A DNA stretch of 56,793 bases from an uncultured Eubacteriales bacterium. Lineage in GTDB: Bacteria > Bacillota > Clostridia > Christensenellales > Aristaeellaceae. Positions 43,462 through 51,758 of the stretch are shown here, piece by piece (position 1 is the first letter of the stretch; each line of letters opens with the position of its first letter). The notes beneath the pieces are model-generated. The model searched no databases, was not told the origin of the DNA, and worked only from the letters and a program-made list of their open reading frames with translations. The stretch covers positions 1 to 56,793 of the forward strand of contig CADASK010000027.1 of assembly GCA_902790495.1 (NCBI GenBank), read 5' to 3'. The position numbers were made by a program, and so were the translations under genes.

Positions 43462-44367
43462 TTACATCAGAATCAAACTCCACACAAAGATAGCGGGCAC
43501 CGAGCACAGGGTGGTAAACACCACCAGCCTGGTGGCGAACTGCGGGTCGCGGTCATACTTCGCCGCGAGCATGGTCGTCGTCGCCCCGGCGGGCATCGCC
43601 GCCATCATGGTGCTGACGCCGGTCACGATATCGCTGACCCCCAGCAGGCGGCAGACCAGATAGACCAAGAGGGGCATCAGCACCAGCCGGTGCAGGGTGA
43701 AGTGGGCGATGGTCTTGTCCACTAAATGCTTCAGATCGATCTCCGAGAGCACCATGCCGATCATCATCATGGTCAGCGGGGTGTTGCAGCGGCCGATGCT
43801 CTGCACGGGCGAGAGCAGCAGCTCCGGCAGGGTCAGCCGGAAGCCCATGAAGATCAGCCCCAGATAGCACGCGACGACGCAGGGATGGGTCAGCACCTTG
43901 CGCACCGTCGCCTTTTTGTCGGACACGCCGGAGTACATGGCCAGGCCCTCCGACCACATCATGATGCGCTGGGGGATCAGGAAGACGCTGTTGAGCGTCA
44001 GGCCCATGGAGCCGTAGAGGCTCTCGGCGATGGGATTGCCCAGGAAGCCCGCGTTGGAGCAGATCATCGCGTAGGAGAGGTTGCAGCGGCGGTCGGCGCT
44101 CTGCTTCGGGAAGGCGAGCTTGCCGTAGACCAGCGAGAGCAGCTGGATGCCGATGGACACTAAGGTGATGACGGCCAGATCGGCGGCGTGGCCCGACACG
44201 CTCTCCCCGAGGAAGGAAGTGAAGATGTTGCAGGGCAGCACGACGAACATCACCAGGTCGGTGATGGCGCGCTCAGCCGATTTCTCCAGCACCTTCGTCT
44301 TGCGCAGGATGAAGCCGATGGCCATCATGAGGAAGATGTTGATTTCCAGCGAAAGCACTTTTTGCAT
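43462..44367 (-). CDS. AEC-family transporter 1
   Basis: 301 residues, about ten helices. Typical of the auxin efflux carrier family: first-repeat VVLPCNIFTSF near 43, the crossover SNAGFLGNP near 105 and second-repeat MMAAMPAGATTTMLA near 255. Bacterial AEC proteins move small carboxylates such as malate. As the last gene of the galactarate/glucarate block it may import an aldarate or export an end-product acid. GGAG lies ten bases before the ATG. Confidence 0.88.
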   Translation of the reverse strand: MQKVLSLEINIFLMMAIGFILRKTKVLEKSAERAITDLVMFVVLPCNIFTSFLGESVSGHAADLAVITLVSIGIQLLSLVYGKLAFPKQSADRRCNLSYAMICSNAGFLGNPIAESLYGSMGLTLNSVFLIPQRIMMWSEGLAMYSGVSDKKATVRKVLTHPCVVACYLGLIFMGFRLTLPELLLSPVQSIGRCNTPLTMMMIGMVLSEIDLKHLVDKTIAHFTLHRLVLMPLLVYLVCRLLGVSDIVTGVSTMMAAMPAGATTTMLAAKYDRDPQFATRLVVFTTLCSVPAIFVWSLILM

Positions 44368-44373
44368 AGGTTC

Positions 44374-45450
44374 TTATCTCCAGACCAGATCCTCGAGGGT
44401 TTGTCCGATGGCCTCCGCGGTGGGCGGGCAGCCCATGACGCAGGTCTCCGCGCCGCGGCAGCACTTGCCGATGCCCACGCCGTCCAGCTTCTGGCCCTGC
44501 CAGCCTTGGCCGATGTAGATCTGCTCGCGCTGGCCGTAGCCCGAGGCGTGCAGGGCGCGCACCAGGGCCGCGAAGCAGGCGGAGCAGGCCTGGTTCTCGT
44601 GGACGTTTTTGGTCAGGCTGGCCACGGTGCCGCTGGGCCGGGGATAGGCGGCAGCGTCGCTGGGGCTGTTCAGCTCCACGATGTCGTCCTCGCTCCAGGC
44701 CGCGCGGCCTCCGCCGTACTGCTCGCACAGCTCGATGTAGGGCACCTCGCTGGGCGCGAGGCCCATGAGCGCGCGGCCGTAGGCGTCCAGCTGCACGGCG
44801 TCCGTGCCCAGGTACATGCGATTGGTCTGGATGGGGGTGCCGCCCTCCTCGAAGTTCAGGTCGCCGCAGATGCTGTCCACCACGGTGAGCCGGGGCTTCA
44901 GCGCCGCGCCCAGGGCCGCGATGGGCTTTTGCAGGCCGAGGGCGTGGAAGTGGCGCTTCTCCTTGTCGGGCAGGCAGCCCTTGAGGTTCTTCAGGGCGCA
45001 GGTCATCACGGTCTGGCAATGGCCCTTGAGCACCGGCAGGTTCACCAGCAGCCCGGCGTTCAGCGCGCGCTCGCACACGTCGATCATGCCGATGGCGGTC
45101 TTCACCGGGCGGGTGGCGTCCTTCTTGAGGTCGTAGAAGGGCACGCCGTAGCGCTCGCAGACCTGGTCATAGCCCGCGCGGCGCATGGCCCGCATGGTCT
45201 GGTCGCCGACCCAGCTGCCCTCGATCACGCTGATGTCCTTCACGCCGTGGCCGCGGAAATACTCGATGCAGCCGCTGAGCACCCCGGGATGGGTGGTGGC
45301 GCCGCTCTCCGGGGTCGCCGCGACGACGAGGTTCGGCTTGAGCGCCACGCTGCCGCCCGCGGGCACCAGCGCGATGGCGTTCGCCGCCTCCAGCAGCTTC
45401 ATGGTCATATCGTGGGCGTCCTGCCCGTAAATCTGATACATCTTCGGCAT
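44374..45450 (-). CDS. DUF362 protein with cysteine-rich C-terminus
   Basis: 358 residues. DUF362 features: VALKPNLVV near 37, VIEGSW near 80, NLPVLKGHC near 145 and LKNLKGCLP near 160. C-terminal cysteines (ACSACF near 282; KCCRGAETCVMGCPP near 327) look like ligands of an iron-sulfur cluster. The reaction is unknown; redox or metal-linked roles have been suggested for the family. AAGGAG precedes MPKMYQIYG. It has its own promoter, so the last two genes of the block can be expressed alone. Confidence 0.85.
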   Translation of the reverse strand: MPKMYQIYGQDAHDMTMKLLEAANAIALVPAGGSVALKPNLVVAATPESGATTHPGVLSGCIEYFRGHGVKDISVIEGSWVGDQTMRAMRRAGYDQVCERYGVPFYDLKKDATRPVKTAIGMIDVCERALNAGLLVNLPVLKGHCQTVMTCALKNLKGCLPDKEKRHFHALGLQKPIAALGAALKPRLTVVDSICGDLNFEEGGTPIQTNRMYLGTDAVQLDAYGRALMGLAPSEVPYIELCEQYGGGRAAWSEDDIVELNSPSDAAAYPRPSGTVASLTKNVHENQACSACFAALVRALHASGYGQREQIYIGQGWQGQKLDGVGIGKCCRGAETCVMGCPPTAEAIGQTLEDLVWR

Positions 45451-45491
45451 AGATGACTCCTTGCAAAACGGAATGGAAAGGGGAGAAATAA

Positions 45492-45528
45492 CTTTGCCAA
45501 AGCGCATTGCATCGGCGCTTTGGCAAAG
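45492..45528 (-). promoter_or_regulatory. Perfect 14-bp hairpin in the DUF362 leader
   Basis: CTTTGCCAAAGCGC (45492-45505) and GCGCTTTGGCAAAG (45515-45528), loop of nine. On the minus strand it begins about 15 bases after the predicted start site and is followed by TTATTTCTCC. Operator or attenuator. Confidence 0.6.
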
Positions 45529-45546
45529 AGAGTCGAATCACGGTCT

Positions 45547-45574
45547 ATCTTACCGGAAACTTTTCAGATGTCAA
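45547..45574 (-). promoter_or_regulatory. Promoter of DUF362-AEC
   Basis: Minus strand TTGACA (45569-45574), 16 bp, TAAGAT (45547-45552), just after the garD stop. Confidence 0.7.
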
Positions 45575-45602
45575 TAGAAACAATCGGAAATATTACATGC
45601 GA

Positions 45603-47114
45603 TCAGGTAATCGGCGCGGGGTTGAAGATGCACAGGTAATTGTACATCTTGTACTTCTCGGCAAAGGGCTGATCCTTGCCGCTGGCGCAGGCGATGATCT
45701 TGTTGAAGATCTCGGTGCCCACCTCGTCGATGGTCTTTTCGCCCGTGGCCACGGCGCCGGCGCTGATGTCGATGATGTCCGGCCACTGCTCCTTCAGCTC
45801 GTTGCGGGAGGAGACCTTGATCACCGGCACGGCGGCCAGGTTGTAGGGCGTGCCGCGGCCGGTCATGAAGACCTGCAGGCCGATGCCGCTGGCCATCTGG
45901 CAGGGGCCGCAGACGATGTCGCTGGCGGGGGTCGCGGCGAAGATCTCGCCGTGCTTGGTGGGCCGCTCGGCGGGGGAGAGCACCTCAACGATGGGCGAGG
46001 TGCCGGACTTGGCGATGGAGCCCATGGCCTTCTCCACGATGTTGGCCAGGCCGCCCTTCTTGTTGCCGGGGGTCGGGTTCGCGTCGCGGTCGACGTGGCC
46101 CTCGTCCAGGTAGTTGTCGTACCAGCGCATCTCCTCGGCCAGGCGGTCGCGCACCTCGGCGCTCACGCAGCGCTCGGCGATGAAGTGCACGCCGTCGCGC
46201 ACCTCGGTCACCTCGCTGAAGAGCACGGTGGCGCCGCCCTGCACCAGCATATCCGCCGCGTAGCCCGCGGAGGGGTTGGCGGACACGCCGGAGAAGGCGT
46301 CGCTGCCGCCGCACTGCATGCCTACCAGCAGGTCGGACAGGGGCAGCTCCTCGCGGCGGCGCTCGTTGAGGATCTTCAGCTTCTTCTCCGCCATGGAGAG
46401 GATGGCGTCCATGCAGCCCTCAAAGCCGTGGCACTCCTGCAGCACCACCACGTTCTCGGGGGTGTTGTTCTCCGGGCCGACGAGCATGTCCACGGTCAGC
46501 TTTTCGCAGCCCAGGGACACGACCATCAGCTGGCCGCCGAAGTTCGGGTGATGGGCGATGTTGCGCAGGGCGCGGATCGGCACCTTGGCCTCCGGCGCGT
46601 TGATGGCCACGCCGCAGCCGTAGGGGTGGTTGATGGCCACCACGCCGTCCACGTTGGGATACTTGGGCAGCAGCTCCGAGCGGATGCGCTCCACGGCGAC
46701 GTTCAGCGTGCCCTCGACGCACTGCACGGTGGTCTGGATGCCCAGCAGGTTGCGGGTGCCCGCGTAGCCGCCTTCAGGGTTGCGGTAGCCCCACCAGGTC
46801 TTCTGGGGCGGCTCGGGCAGGTCGGTGCGGATGTTGACGCCCCAGGGCATGTTGTCCAGGGAGGGCGGTGTCGGCAGGCGGAGCATGTGCTCGTTGATCC
46901 ACTGGCCCTTGGCGATGGGGTCGATGGCGTAGCCCAGCACCACGCCGTAGCGGATGACGGGGCTGTCCTGCGGGATGTCGGTCAGGGCGATCTTGTGGGC
47001 CTGCGGGATATCCGAGAGGGTGACGACGCCGGGCATGATTTCGGTGCCCTTTGGCAGTTCGTGCACGGCGATGGCCACGTTGTCTTCGGGTTTGATCTGA
47101 ACGTATGTACGCAT
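45603..47114 (-). CDS. garD: Galactarate dehydratase (UxaA/GarD family)
   Basis: 503 residues. N-terminal SAF domain (1-85: QIKPEDNVAIAVHELPKG), linker with GYRNPEGGYAGTRN near 110, then the UxaA core with HPYGCGVA near 163, LGCEKL near 203, QECHGFEGC near 228 and MQCGGSDAFSG near 266. The length and two-domain layout fit GarD of E. coli (about 523); altronate dehydratase is the alternative. It yields 5-dehydro-4-deoxy-D-glucarate from galactarate. AAGGAG six bases before the ATG; the open frame upstream is non-coding repeat. Confidence 0.88.
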   Translation of the reverse strand: MRTYVQIKPEDNVAIAVHELPKGTEIMPGVVTLSDIPQAHKIALTDIPQDSPVIRYGVVLGYAIDPIAKGQWINEHMLRLPTPPSLDNMPWGVNIRTDLPEPPQKTWWGYRNPEGGYAGTRNLLGIQTTVQCVEGTLNVAVERIRSELLPKYPNVDGVVAINHPYGCGVAINAPEAKVPIRALRNIAHHPNFGGQLMVVSLGCEKLTVDMLVGPENNTPENVVVLQECHGFEGCMDAILSMAEKKLKILNERRREELPLSDLLVGMQCGGSDAFSGVSANPSAGYAADMLVQGGATVLFSEVTEVRDGVHFIAERCVSAEVRDRLAEEMRWYDNYLDEGHVDRDANPTPGNKKGGLANIVEKAMGSIAKSGTSPIVEVLSPAERPTKHGEIFAATPASDIVCGPCQMASGIGLQVFMTGRGTPYNLAAVPVIKVSSRNELKEQWPDIIDISAGAVATGEKTIDEVGTEIFNKIIACASGKDQPFAEKYKMYNYLCIFNPAPIT

Positions 47115-47124
47115 GGCGTTCTCC

Positions 47125-47159
47125 TTAAGAAAGGCCGACTGGCAAAGCCAGCCGGCCTT
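47125..47159 (-). terminator. Hairpin with T-run just before the garD ribosome site
   Basis: On the minus strand AAGGCCGGCTGGC pairs with GCCAGTCGGCCTT (one G-U), followed by TCTT and directly by the garD AAGGAG. Either a terminator of gudD mRNA or an attenuator of garD. Confidence 0.55.
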
Positions 47160-47213
47160 GGCTGTGAAAGGATGGTGGGCGTTTTCGCGCCGAGAAGAGG
47201 GCCCCTCCCCCGG

Positions 47214-47239
47214 CCCCTCCCCGCTGCGGCGGGGAGGGG
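47214..47239. repeat. GC-rich perfect hairpin
   Basis: CCCCTCCCCGC-TGCG-GCGGGGAGGGG: 11-bp stem with the same TGCG loop as family A stem I. Confidence 0.6.
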
Positions 47240-47282
47240 AGGAATGGAGTGGTCGGCCGGGGGTGCCTTTCCTCCGGAAAGT

Positions 47283-47390
47283 CACCCCCGGACCCCCTGG
47301 AAAGGCGCTCCTGCGGAGGGCTTATCAAGCCTTCCCCCTCTGGGGGAAGGTGTCAGCGAGCCGTAGGCTCGATGACGGATGAGGGTCTGC
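47283..47390 (+). repeat. 108-bp tandem unit 1 with family C repeat
   Basis: CCGGACCCCCTGGAAAGGCG leader, GCTCCTGCGGAGG, then CCTTCCCCC-TCT-GGGGGAAGG, CGAGCC-GTA-GGCTCG and GATGACGGATGAGGG. Duplicated at a period of 118 bp. Confidence 0.85.
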
Positions 47391-47400
47391 CTCCGCAGCG

Positions 47401-47508
47401 CACCCCCCGGACCCCCGGAAAGGCGCTCCTGCGGAGGGCTTATCAAGCCTTCCCCCTCTGGGGGAAGGTGTCAGCGAGCCGCAGGCTCGATGACGGATGA
47501 GGGTCTGC
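47401..47508 (+). repeat. 108-bp tandem unit 2 with family C repeat
   Basis: Near copy of unit 1; loop GTA becomes GCA and two or three C/G differences in the leader. Confidence 0.85.
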
Positions 47509-47539
47509 TGGCGTGCCGACAGCCGCACACTCCCCTTGG

Positions 47540-47586
47540 CTCCCCTCTTAGGGGAGCAGTCAGCCTCAACGAGGCTGACTGAGAGG
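47540..47586. repeat. Double hairpin
   Basis: CTCCCCT-CTT-AGGGGAG followed at once by CAGTCAGCCTC-AAC-GAGGCTGACTG. Both stems are perfect; the layout parallels family C but the sequence differs. Confidence 0.7.
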
Positions 47587-47624
47587 TTGGTGACCGCCGC
47601 AGCGCCGCCGCAGCCTTTTGCTCT

Positions 47625-48953
47625 TTACCTCACCAGGCAGGGCTTCTTGTTGTCGAACTTCCAGCCGGGAATCAGGTACTGCATGCCGATGGCGTCGTTG
47701 CGGGCGCCCAGGCAGTTCTCCAGGTAGACCTTGTTGGCCTTCTTGACCTGCTCCAGATCCACGTCGATGCCCAGGCCGGGCTTCTTGGGCAGATCGATGC
47801 AGCCGTCCACGATCTGCAGGGGCTCCTTGGTCAGGCGCTCGCGGCCCTCCTGCCAGATCCAGTGGGTGTCGATGCCGTTCATCTTGCCGGGGATGGCGGC
47901 CGCGCACTGGGTCACCATGGCCAGGCTGATGTCGAAGTGGTTGTTGGAGTGGCAGCCCCACATGAGGCCGAAGTCATTGCACAGCTGGCCCACGCGGACG
48001 GAGCCGTTCATGGTCCAGAAGTGGGGATCGGCCAGCGGGATATCCACGCTCTGCAGGGCGATGGTGTGGCGCATCTGCCGCCAGTCGGTGTTGATCATGT
48101 TGGTGGCGGTGGGCATCATGGTGGCCTTGCGGAACTCGGCCATCACCTCGCGGCCGGAGAAGCCGTCCTCGGCGCCGCAGGGATCCTCCATGTAGGCCAG
48201 CACCTTCTTCAGGTCGGGCGCGACCTCGAGGGCCTCCTTCAGGCTCCAGCAGCCGTTGGGGTCCAGGTCGACGCGGGCGTCCGGGAAGGCCTTCTTGATG
48301 GCGGTGACGGCCTTGACCTCCTCCTTGGGAGCCAGCACGCCGCCCTTGAGCTTGAAGTCCACGAAGCCGTACTTCTCCACCGTGGCCTTGGCCAGCTCGA
48401 CGATGGCGTCGGGGGTCAGGGCCTCCTCATTGCGCAGGCGGTACCAGGCGCAGTCGCTGTCCTCCTCGCCCATATAGGGGAGGTCGGTCTTGTGGCGGTC
48501 GCCGATGTAGAACAGGTAGCTGAGGAACTGCACGCGCTCGCGCTGAATGCCGTCGCCCATCAGGGCCGCGGCGGGCACCTCGAGGTACTTGCCCAGCAGG
48601 TCCAGCAGGGGCGCTTCGATGGCGGTCACCACGTGCACGCCGGTGCGCAGGTCGAAGGTCTGCAGGCCGCGCACGTCGTCCTTGATGTTGGCGTTCAGCC
48701 AGGCGCGCACCTTGTTCAGGGTGCCCTTGTAGTCGGAGATGGGGGTGCCGAGCACCAGGTCCTTCACGTCCTCCAGGGCCTTGGTGATCTTCTGGCCGCC
48801 GGGTACCTCACCCACGCCCAGGTTGCCAGTGGAATCCTCGAGGACCACCACGTTGCGGGTGAAATAGGGAGCGTGTGCGCCGGAGAGGTTCAGCTCCATG
48901 CTGTCATGGCCGGCGACGGGGTAGACGTCCATTTTAACAACCTGTGGAATCAT
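47625..48953 (-). CDS. gudD: Glucarate dehydratase (paralogue 2)
   Basis: 442 residues, very close to E. coli GudD throughout ([35 protein letters not shown]). Catalytic set complete: DFKLKGG near 200, DLDPNGCW near 230, YMEDPCGAE near 255, [12 protein letters not shown] near 285 and [12 protein letters not shown] near 333. Dehydrates D-glucarate or L-idarate to 5-dehydro-4-deoxy-D-glucarate. GGAGG lies eight bases before the ATG. In the same block as garD, garK and garR. Confidence 0.94.
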   Translation of the reverse strand: MIPQVVKMDVYPVAGHDSMELNLSGAHAPYFTRNVVVLEDSTGNLGVGEVPGGQKITKALEDVKDLVLGTPISDYKGTLNKVRAWLNANIKDDVRGLQTFDLRTGVHVVTAIEAPLLDLLGKYLEVPAAALMGDGIQRERVQFLSYLFYIGDRHKTDLPYMGEEDSDCAWYRLRNEEALTPDAIVELAKATVEKYGFVDFKLKGGVLAPKEEVKAVTAIKKAFPDARVDLDPNGCWSLKEALEVAPDLKKVLAYMEDPCGAEDGFSGREVMAEFRKATMMPTATNMINTDWRQMRHTIALQSVDIPLADPHFWTMNGSVRVGQLCNDFGLMWGCHSNNHFDISLAMVTQCAAAIPGKMNGIDTHWIWQEGRERLTKEPLQIVDGCIDLPKKPGLGIDVDLEQVKKANKVYLENCLGARNDAIGMQYLIPGWKFDNKKPCLVR

Positions 48954-49007
48954 GGGTGTTGCCTCCTACAATTTCTGTCGATATCACCAAGTAAAACGAC
49001 AGGCGAT

Positions 49008-49065
49008 GCGAAGGGGTGCAGGGGACGATCGCAAAGCCCCCTGCCCGCGCCCGCAGGCGCGGAAC
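49008..49065 (-). repeat. Family A repeat, copy 22, between garK and gudD
   Basis: Reverse orientation. Stem I CCGCGCC/GGCGCGG; stem II GCAGGGGGC/GTCCCCTGC (one G-U in RNA); tail ACCCCTTCGC. Confidence 0.9.
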
Positions 49066-49094
49066 CCTTGCAGCCAAACAATACGGCAAATGAG

Positions 49095-50237
49095 TTATTT
49101 CAGTTTCATGCCAATCCGAATGGCCCGGAACAGCCGCTCGGCGGCGTACTCGTACAGGGCGGGGGCGTCCGCCATGGCCTTCTCCAGGCTCATGGGGCCG
49201 GACACTGTGGTCATGATGGTGCTCTCGCACAGATCGAACAGACCTTCCGCGCCGTCGCCGATGCCGCCCACGATGGCCACGGTCGGGATGCACTTGGCGG
49301 CGCAGCGCTTGGCCACGCCCACGGGCACCTTGCCGAAGCGCACGCTTTGGCCGTCGATGCGGCCCTCGCCGGTCACGGCCAGATCCACGCCCTCGAGCTT
49401 GGTATCAAAGTCCACCGCGTCCAGCACGGCGTCGATGCCGCTCTTGAGCTCCGCGTCGAGCACGCCCTTCAGGGCCGCGCCCAGGCCGCCCGCAGCGCCC
49501 GCGCCGGGGAAGTTCGCGATGTCGCGGCCCGCCGCGGCGGAGACGACCTGCGCGTAGTGCGCCATGCCGGCCTCCAGCTCGTCGCGGATCTCGGGCGTTG
49601 CGCCTTTTTGGGGGCCGTAGATGAAGGTCGCGCCGTTCTCGCCCAGCAGGGGATTGGTCACGTCGCAGATCACGGTGATCTCGGTCTCCCGCAGCTCGGG
49701 CAGCAGGCTGGAGAAATCGGCCTGGGCGACGTCCTTCATCGCGACGCCGACGGGCTGCACGGCCTGGCCGGCCGCATCCGTGAAGCGCGCGCCGAGGGCC
49801 GTCAGCATGCCCATGCCGCCGTCGTTGGTGGCGCTGCCGCCGATGCCGATCAGGATGCGGCGCACACCGCGGCGCAGGGCCTCCGCGATCATCTCGCCGG
49901 TGCCCAGGGACGTGGCCTTGCGCGGGTCGCGCAGGTCAGCGGGCACATAGGGCAGGCCGCTGGCCTGGGCCATCTCCATCACGGCGGTGCCGTCGGAGAG
50001 CAGACCCCAGGCCGCCGTGACCTGTTCGCCCAGGGGGCCGGTCACGGGGGTCTCGACGCGCTGGCCGCCCATGGCGCGCAGCAGGGCGTCCACGGTGCCT
50101 TCACCGCCGTCCGCCACGGGCACGGCGATGGTCTGCGCACCGGGGAAGATGCGCTGGGTGACCCGCTCGAGGATGTCGCAGCTCTCCAGGGCGCTCAGGG
50201 AGCCCTTGAAGGAATCAGGGGCAAAGATGAGTTTCAT
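49095..50237 (-). CDS. garK: Glycerate kinase (GarK/GlxK family)
   Basis: 380 residues, family 1 glycerate kinase. APDSFKGSLSALE at 6-18, VADGGEGTVDALL near 41, GIGGSATNDGGMGML near 125 and GAGAAGGLGAAL near 265. Phosphorylates D-glycerate to 2-phosphoglycerate (some members make the 3-phosphate), feeding pyruvate through enolase and pyruvate kinase. AAGGAG six bases before the ATG; upstream frame is repeat. Confidence 0.94.
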   Translation of the reverse strand: MKLIFAPDSFKGSLSALESCDILERVTQRIFPGAQTIAVPVADGGEGTVDALLRAMGGQRVETPVTGPLGEQVTAAWGLLSDGTAVMEMAQASGLPYVPADLRDPRKATSLGTGEMIAEALRRGVRRILIGIGGSATNDGGMGMLTALGARFTDAAGQAVQPVGVAMKDVAQADFSSLLPELRETEITVICDVTNPLLGENGATFIYGPQKGATPEIRDELEAGMAHYAQVVSAAAGRDIANFPGAGAAGGLGAALKGVLDAELKSGIDAVLDAVDFDTKLEGVDLAVTGEGRIDGQSVRFGKVPVGVAKRCAAKCIPTVAIVGGIGDGAEGLFDLCESTIMTTVSGPMSLEKAMADAPALYEYAAERLFRAIRIGMKLK

Positions 50238-50265
50238 GGTCTTCTCCTTGATTAAGAATCGAGGG

Positions 50266-50388
50266 GTTCCGCGCCTGCGGGCGCGGGTCAGGGGCTTTGC
50301 GGTCGGTCCGGGGCTGCTGCCCGCTCTCCGCTGAAAACTCCATAACATGGAGTTTTCCGGGCGCTCCGAGCCCCCTGCACCCCTTCGC
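50266..50388 (+). repeat. Family A repeat, composite copy 23
   Basis: Stem I CCGCGCC/GGCGCGG; stem II CAGGGGC/GCCCCCTG (one C extra) over the inserted block; hairpin GAAAACTCCAT-AAC-ATGGAGTTTTC; tail ACCCCTTCGC. Followed within 50 bp by family B copy 2. Confidence 0.9.
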
Positions 50389-50439
50389 GCGGCCACTCTT
50401 GTTTTGGCAGCTATTCGCAAAGACAGATGCCTATTCCCG

Positions 50440-50545
50440 TACGAATGCTGGCGCCTGGTACCAAAAGCGTGTGCGGGGGGTCCGGGGGACACACGTCGCA
50501 ACGTGTCCCCCGGTGTCCTTTGCTACTTTCCCACATGGGAAAGTA
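50440..50545 (+). repeat. Family B repeat, copy 2
   Basis: Same 106 bp as 40768-40873, with three differences in the first 25 bases. The 50238-50600 gap between garR and garK holds only this and copy 23 of family A. Confidence 0.9.
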
Positions 50546-50600
50546 ATTTGCGACAGGAAAGAGTTCCAAGAGATGCTGCCGCATCTCTTGGTTATCTCTC

Positions 50601-51485
50601 TCAATGATGCAGCACTTCGCCGGTCAGCTTCTGATAGTACTTCAGCAGGGCGCTGTGATCGCAGCTGCCGTCGCCGTCGTGATGCAGGATCTTCATCATC
50701 TCCAGCACCTGCTGGGTCAGCGGGATGGGCGCGTCCACGGCCTTGGCGGCGTCGACCACGTTGTTCAGATCCTTGATGTGCAGATCAATGCGGAAGCCGG
50801 GCTGGAAGTTCTGATCCATCATCATGGGCGCCTTGGCGTTCATGACGGTGGAGCCGGCCAGGCCGCCCTTGATGGCCTCGAAGATCTTCTGGGGCTCCAC
50901 GCCGCACATCTGGCCCATCTGCATGGCCTCGGCCAGGGCCGCGATGTTCACTGCCACGATGGTCTGGTTGCACAGCTTGGTCACGTTGCCCGCGCCGACG
51001 TCGCCGCAGAGCACCACGCTGGAGCCCATGGCCTCCAGGACGGGCTTGAACTTGTTGAAGACTTCCTCCTTGCCGCCGACCATGAAGGACAGGGTGCCGT
51101 CGATGGCCTTGGGCTGGCCGCCGGACACGGGGGCGTCCAGCATGTCGATGCCGTACTTGGCCAGCTCGGCAGCGATCTCGCGGGAGGCCACGGGGTTGAT
51201 GGAGGACATGTCGATGAAGGCGGCAGTCTTGGGCATCTTCTCAGCCAGCTTGTCGTCCTCGAGCATGACGGACTTCACGTGGGGGCTGTTGGGCAGCATG
51301 GTCAGGACCAGGTCGACGCCCTCGACGGTTTCGGCGGAGCAGGAGCAGGCGGTGGCGCCGGCGGCCTTCAGCTCGGCGATGGTGGCTGCGTTGCGGTCGT
51401 AGACGCGGAGCTGGTGACCGGCCTTGATGAGGTTGAGGGCCATGGGCTTGCCCATGATTCCGAGACCGATGAATGCGATTTTCAT
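50601..51485 (-). CDS. garR: 2-hydroxy-3-oxopropionate (tartronate semialdehyde) reductase
   Basis: 294 residues, beta-hydroxyacid dehydrogenase family. NAD(P) motif FIGLGIMGKPMALNLIKAG at 5-23, substrate loop DAPVSGGQPKA near 117 and catalytic lysine in GAGNVTKLCNQ near 165. Reduces tartronate semialdehyde to glycerate, the step before glycerate kinase. AGGAGG precedes the ATG. Confidence 0.93.
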   Translation of the reverse strand: MKIAFIGLGIMGKPMALNLIKAGHQLRVYDRNAATIAELKAAGATACSCSAETVEGVDLVLTMLPNSPHVKSVMLEDDKLAEKMPKTAAFIDMSSINPVASREIAAELAKYGIDMLDAPVSGGQPKAIDGTLSFMVGGKEEVFNKFKPVLEAMGSSVVLCGDVGAGNVTKLCNQTIVAVNIAALAEAMQMGQMCGVEPQKIFEAIKGGLAGSTVMNAKAPMMMDQNFQPGFRIDLHIKDLNNVVDAAKAVDAPIPLTQQVLEMMKILHHDGDGSCDHSALLKYYQKLTGEVLHH

Positions 51486-51553
51486 GATGTTTTTCCTCCT
51501 GATTCTTAGGTGTGAAAGAGTAAATGCTTACAAACAATAAACGTCAGCTGGAG

Positions 51554-51600
51554 GTTCCGCGCCTGTGGGCACGGGCAGGGGCTTTGCGTCCCCGCATCCC
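51554..51600 (+). repeat. Family A repeat, decayed copy 24
   Basis: Stem I CCGCGCC/GGCACGG with one mismatch, then GCAGGGGC-TTTGCGT-CCCCGC; tail lost. One of the few copies in which pairing has degraded. Confidence 0.7.
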
Positions 51601-51663
51601 TCGTGCGCCGTTTATGGTTTTGTGAATGGAATCATTTAGGAACAGCTTTGCTTCAAGAGGACG

Positions 51664-51722
51664 GCCGAAGGTTTGCAAAGGGCGATCGGAAAGCCCTTTG
51701 CCCGCGCCCGCAGGCGCGGAAT
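51664..51722 (-). repeat. Family A repeat, copy 25
   Basis: Reverse orientation. Stem I CCGCGCC/GGCGCGG; stem II GCAAAGGGC/GCCCTTTGC around TTTCCGATC; tail AAACCTTCGGC. Confidence 0.9.
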
Positions 51723-51758
51723 CCCTGCTGTGCAAGCTGTTTCTAAACGGAAAAGAGA

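Larger units (their letters stand above)
47115..47624. other. 510-bp gene-free interval of hairpin repeats
   Basis: Between garD and gudD there is no credible gene. From garD outward it contains a hairpin with T-run, a GC-rich hairpin, a tandem pair of 108-bp units containing family C, and a double hairpin. No family A unit lies here. Confidence 0.75.

Noticed and set aside
47214-47586. Hairpins before garD as a riboswitch
   Set aside because: They match interspersed repeats found elsewhere in the window and no known aptamer core was recognised.
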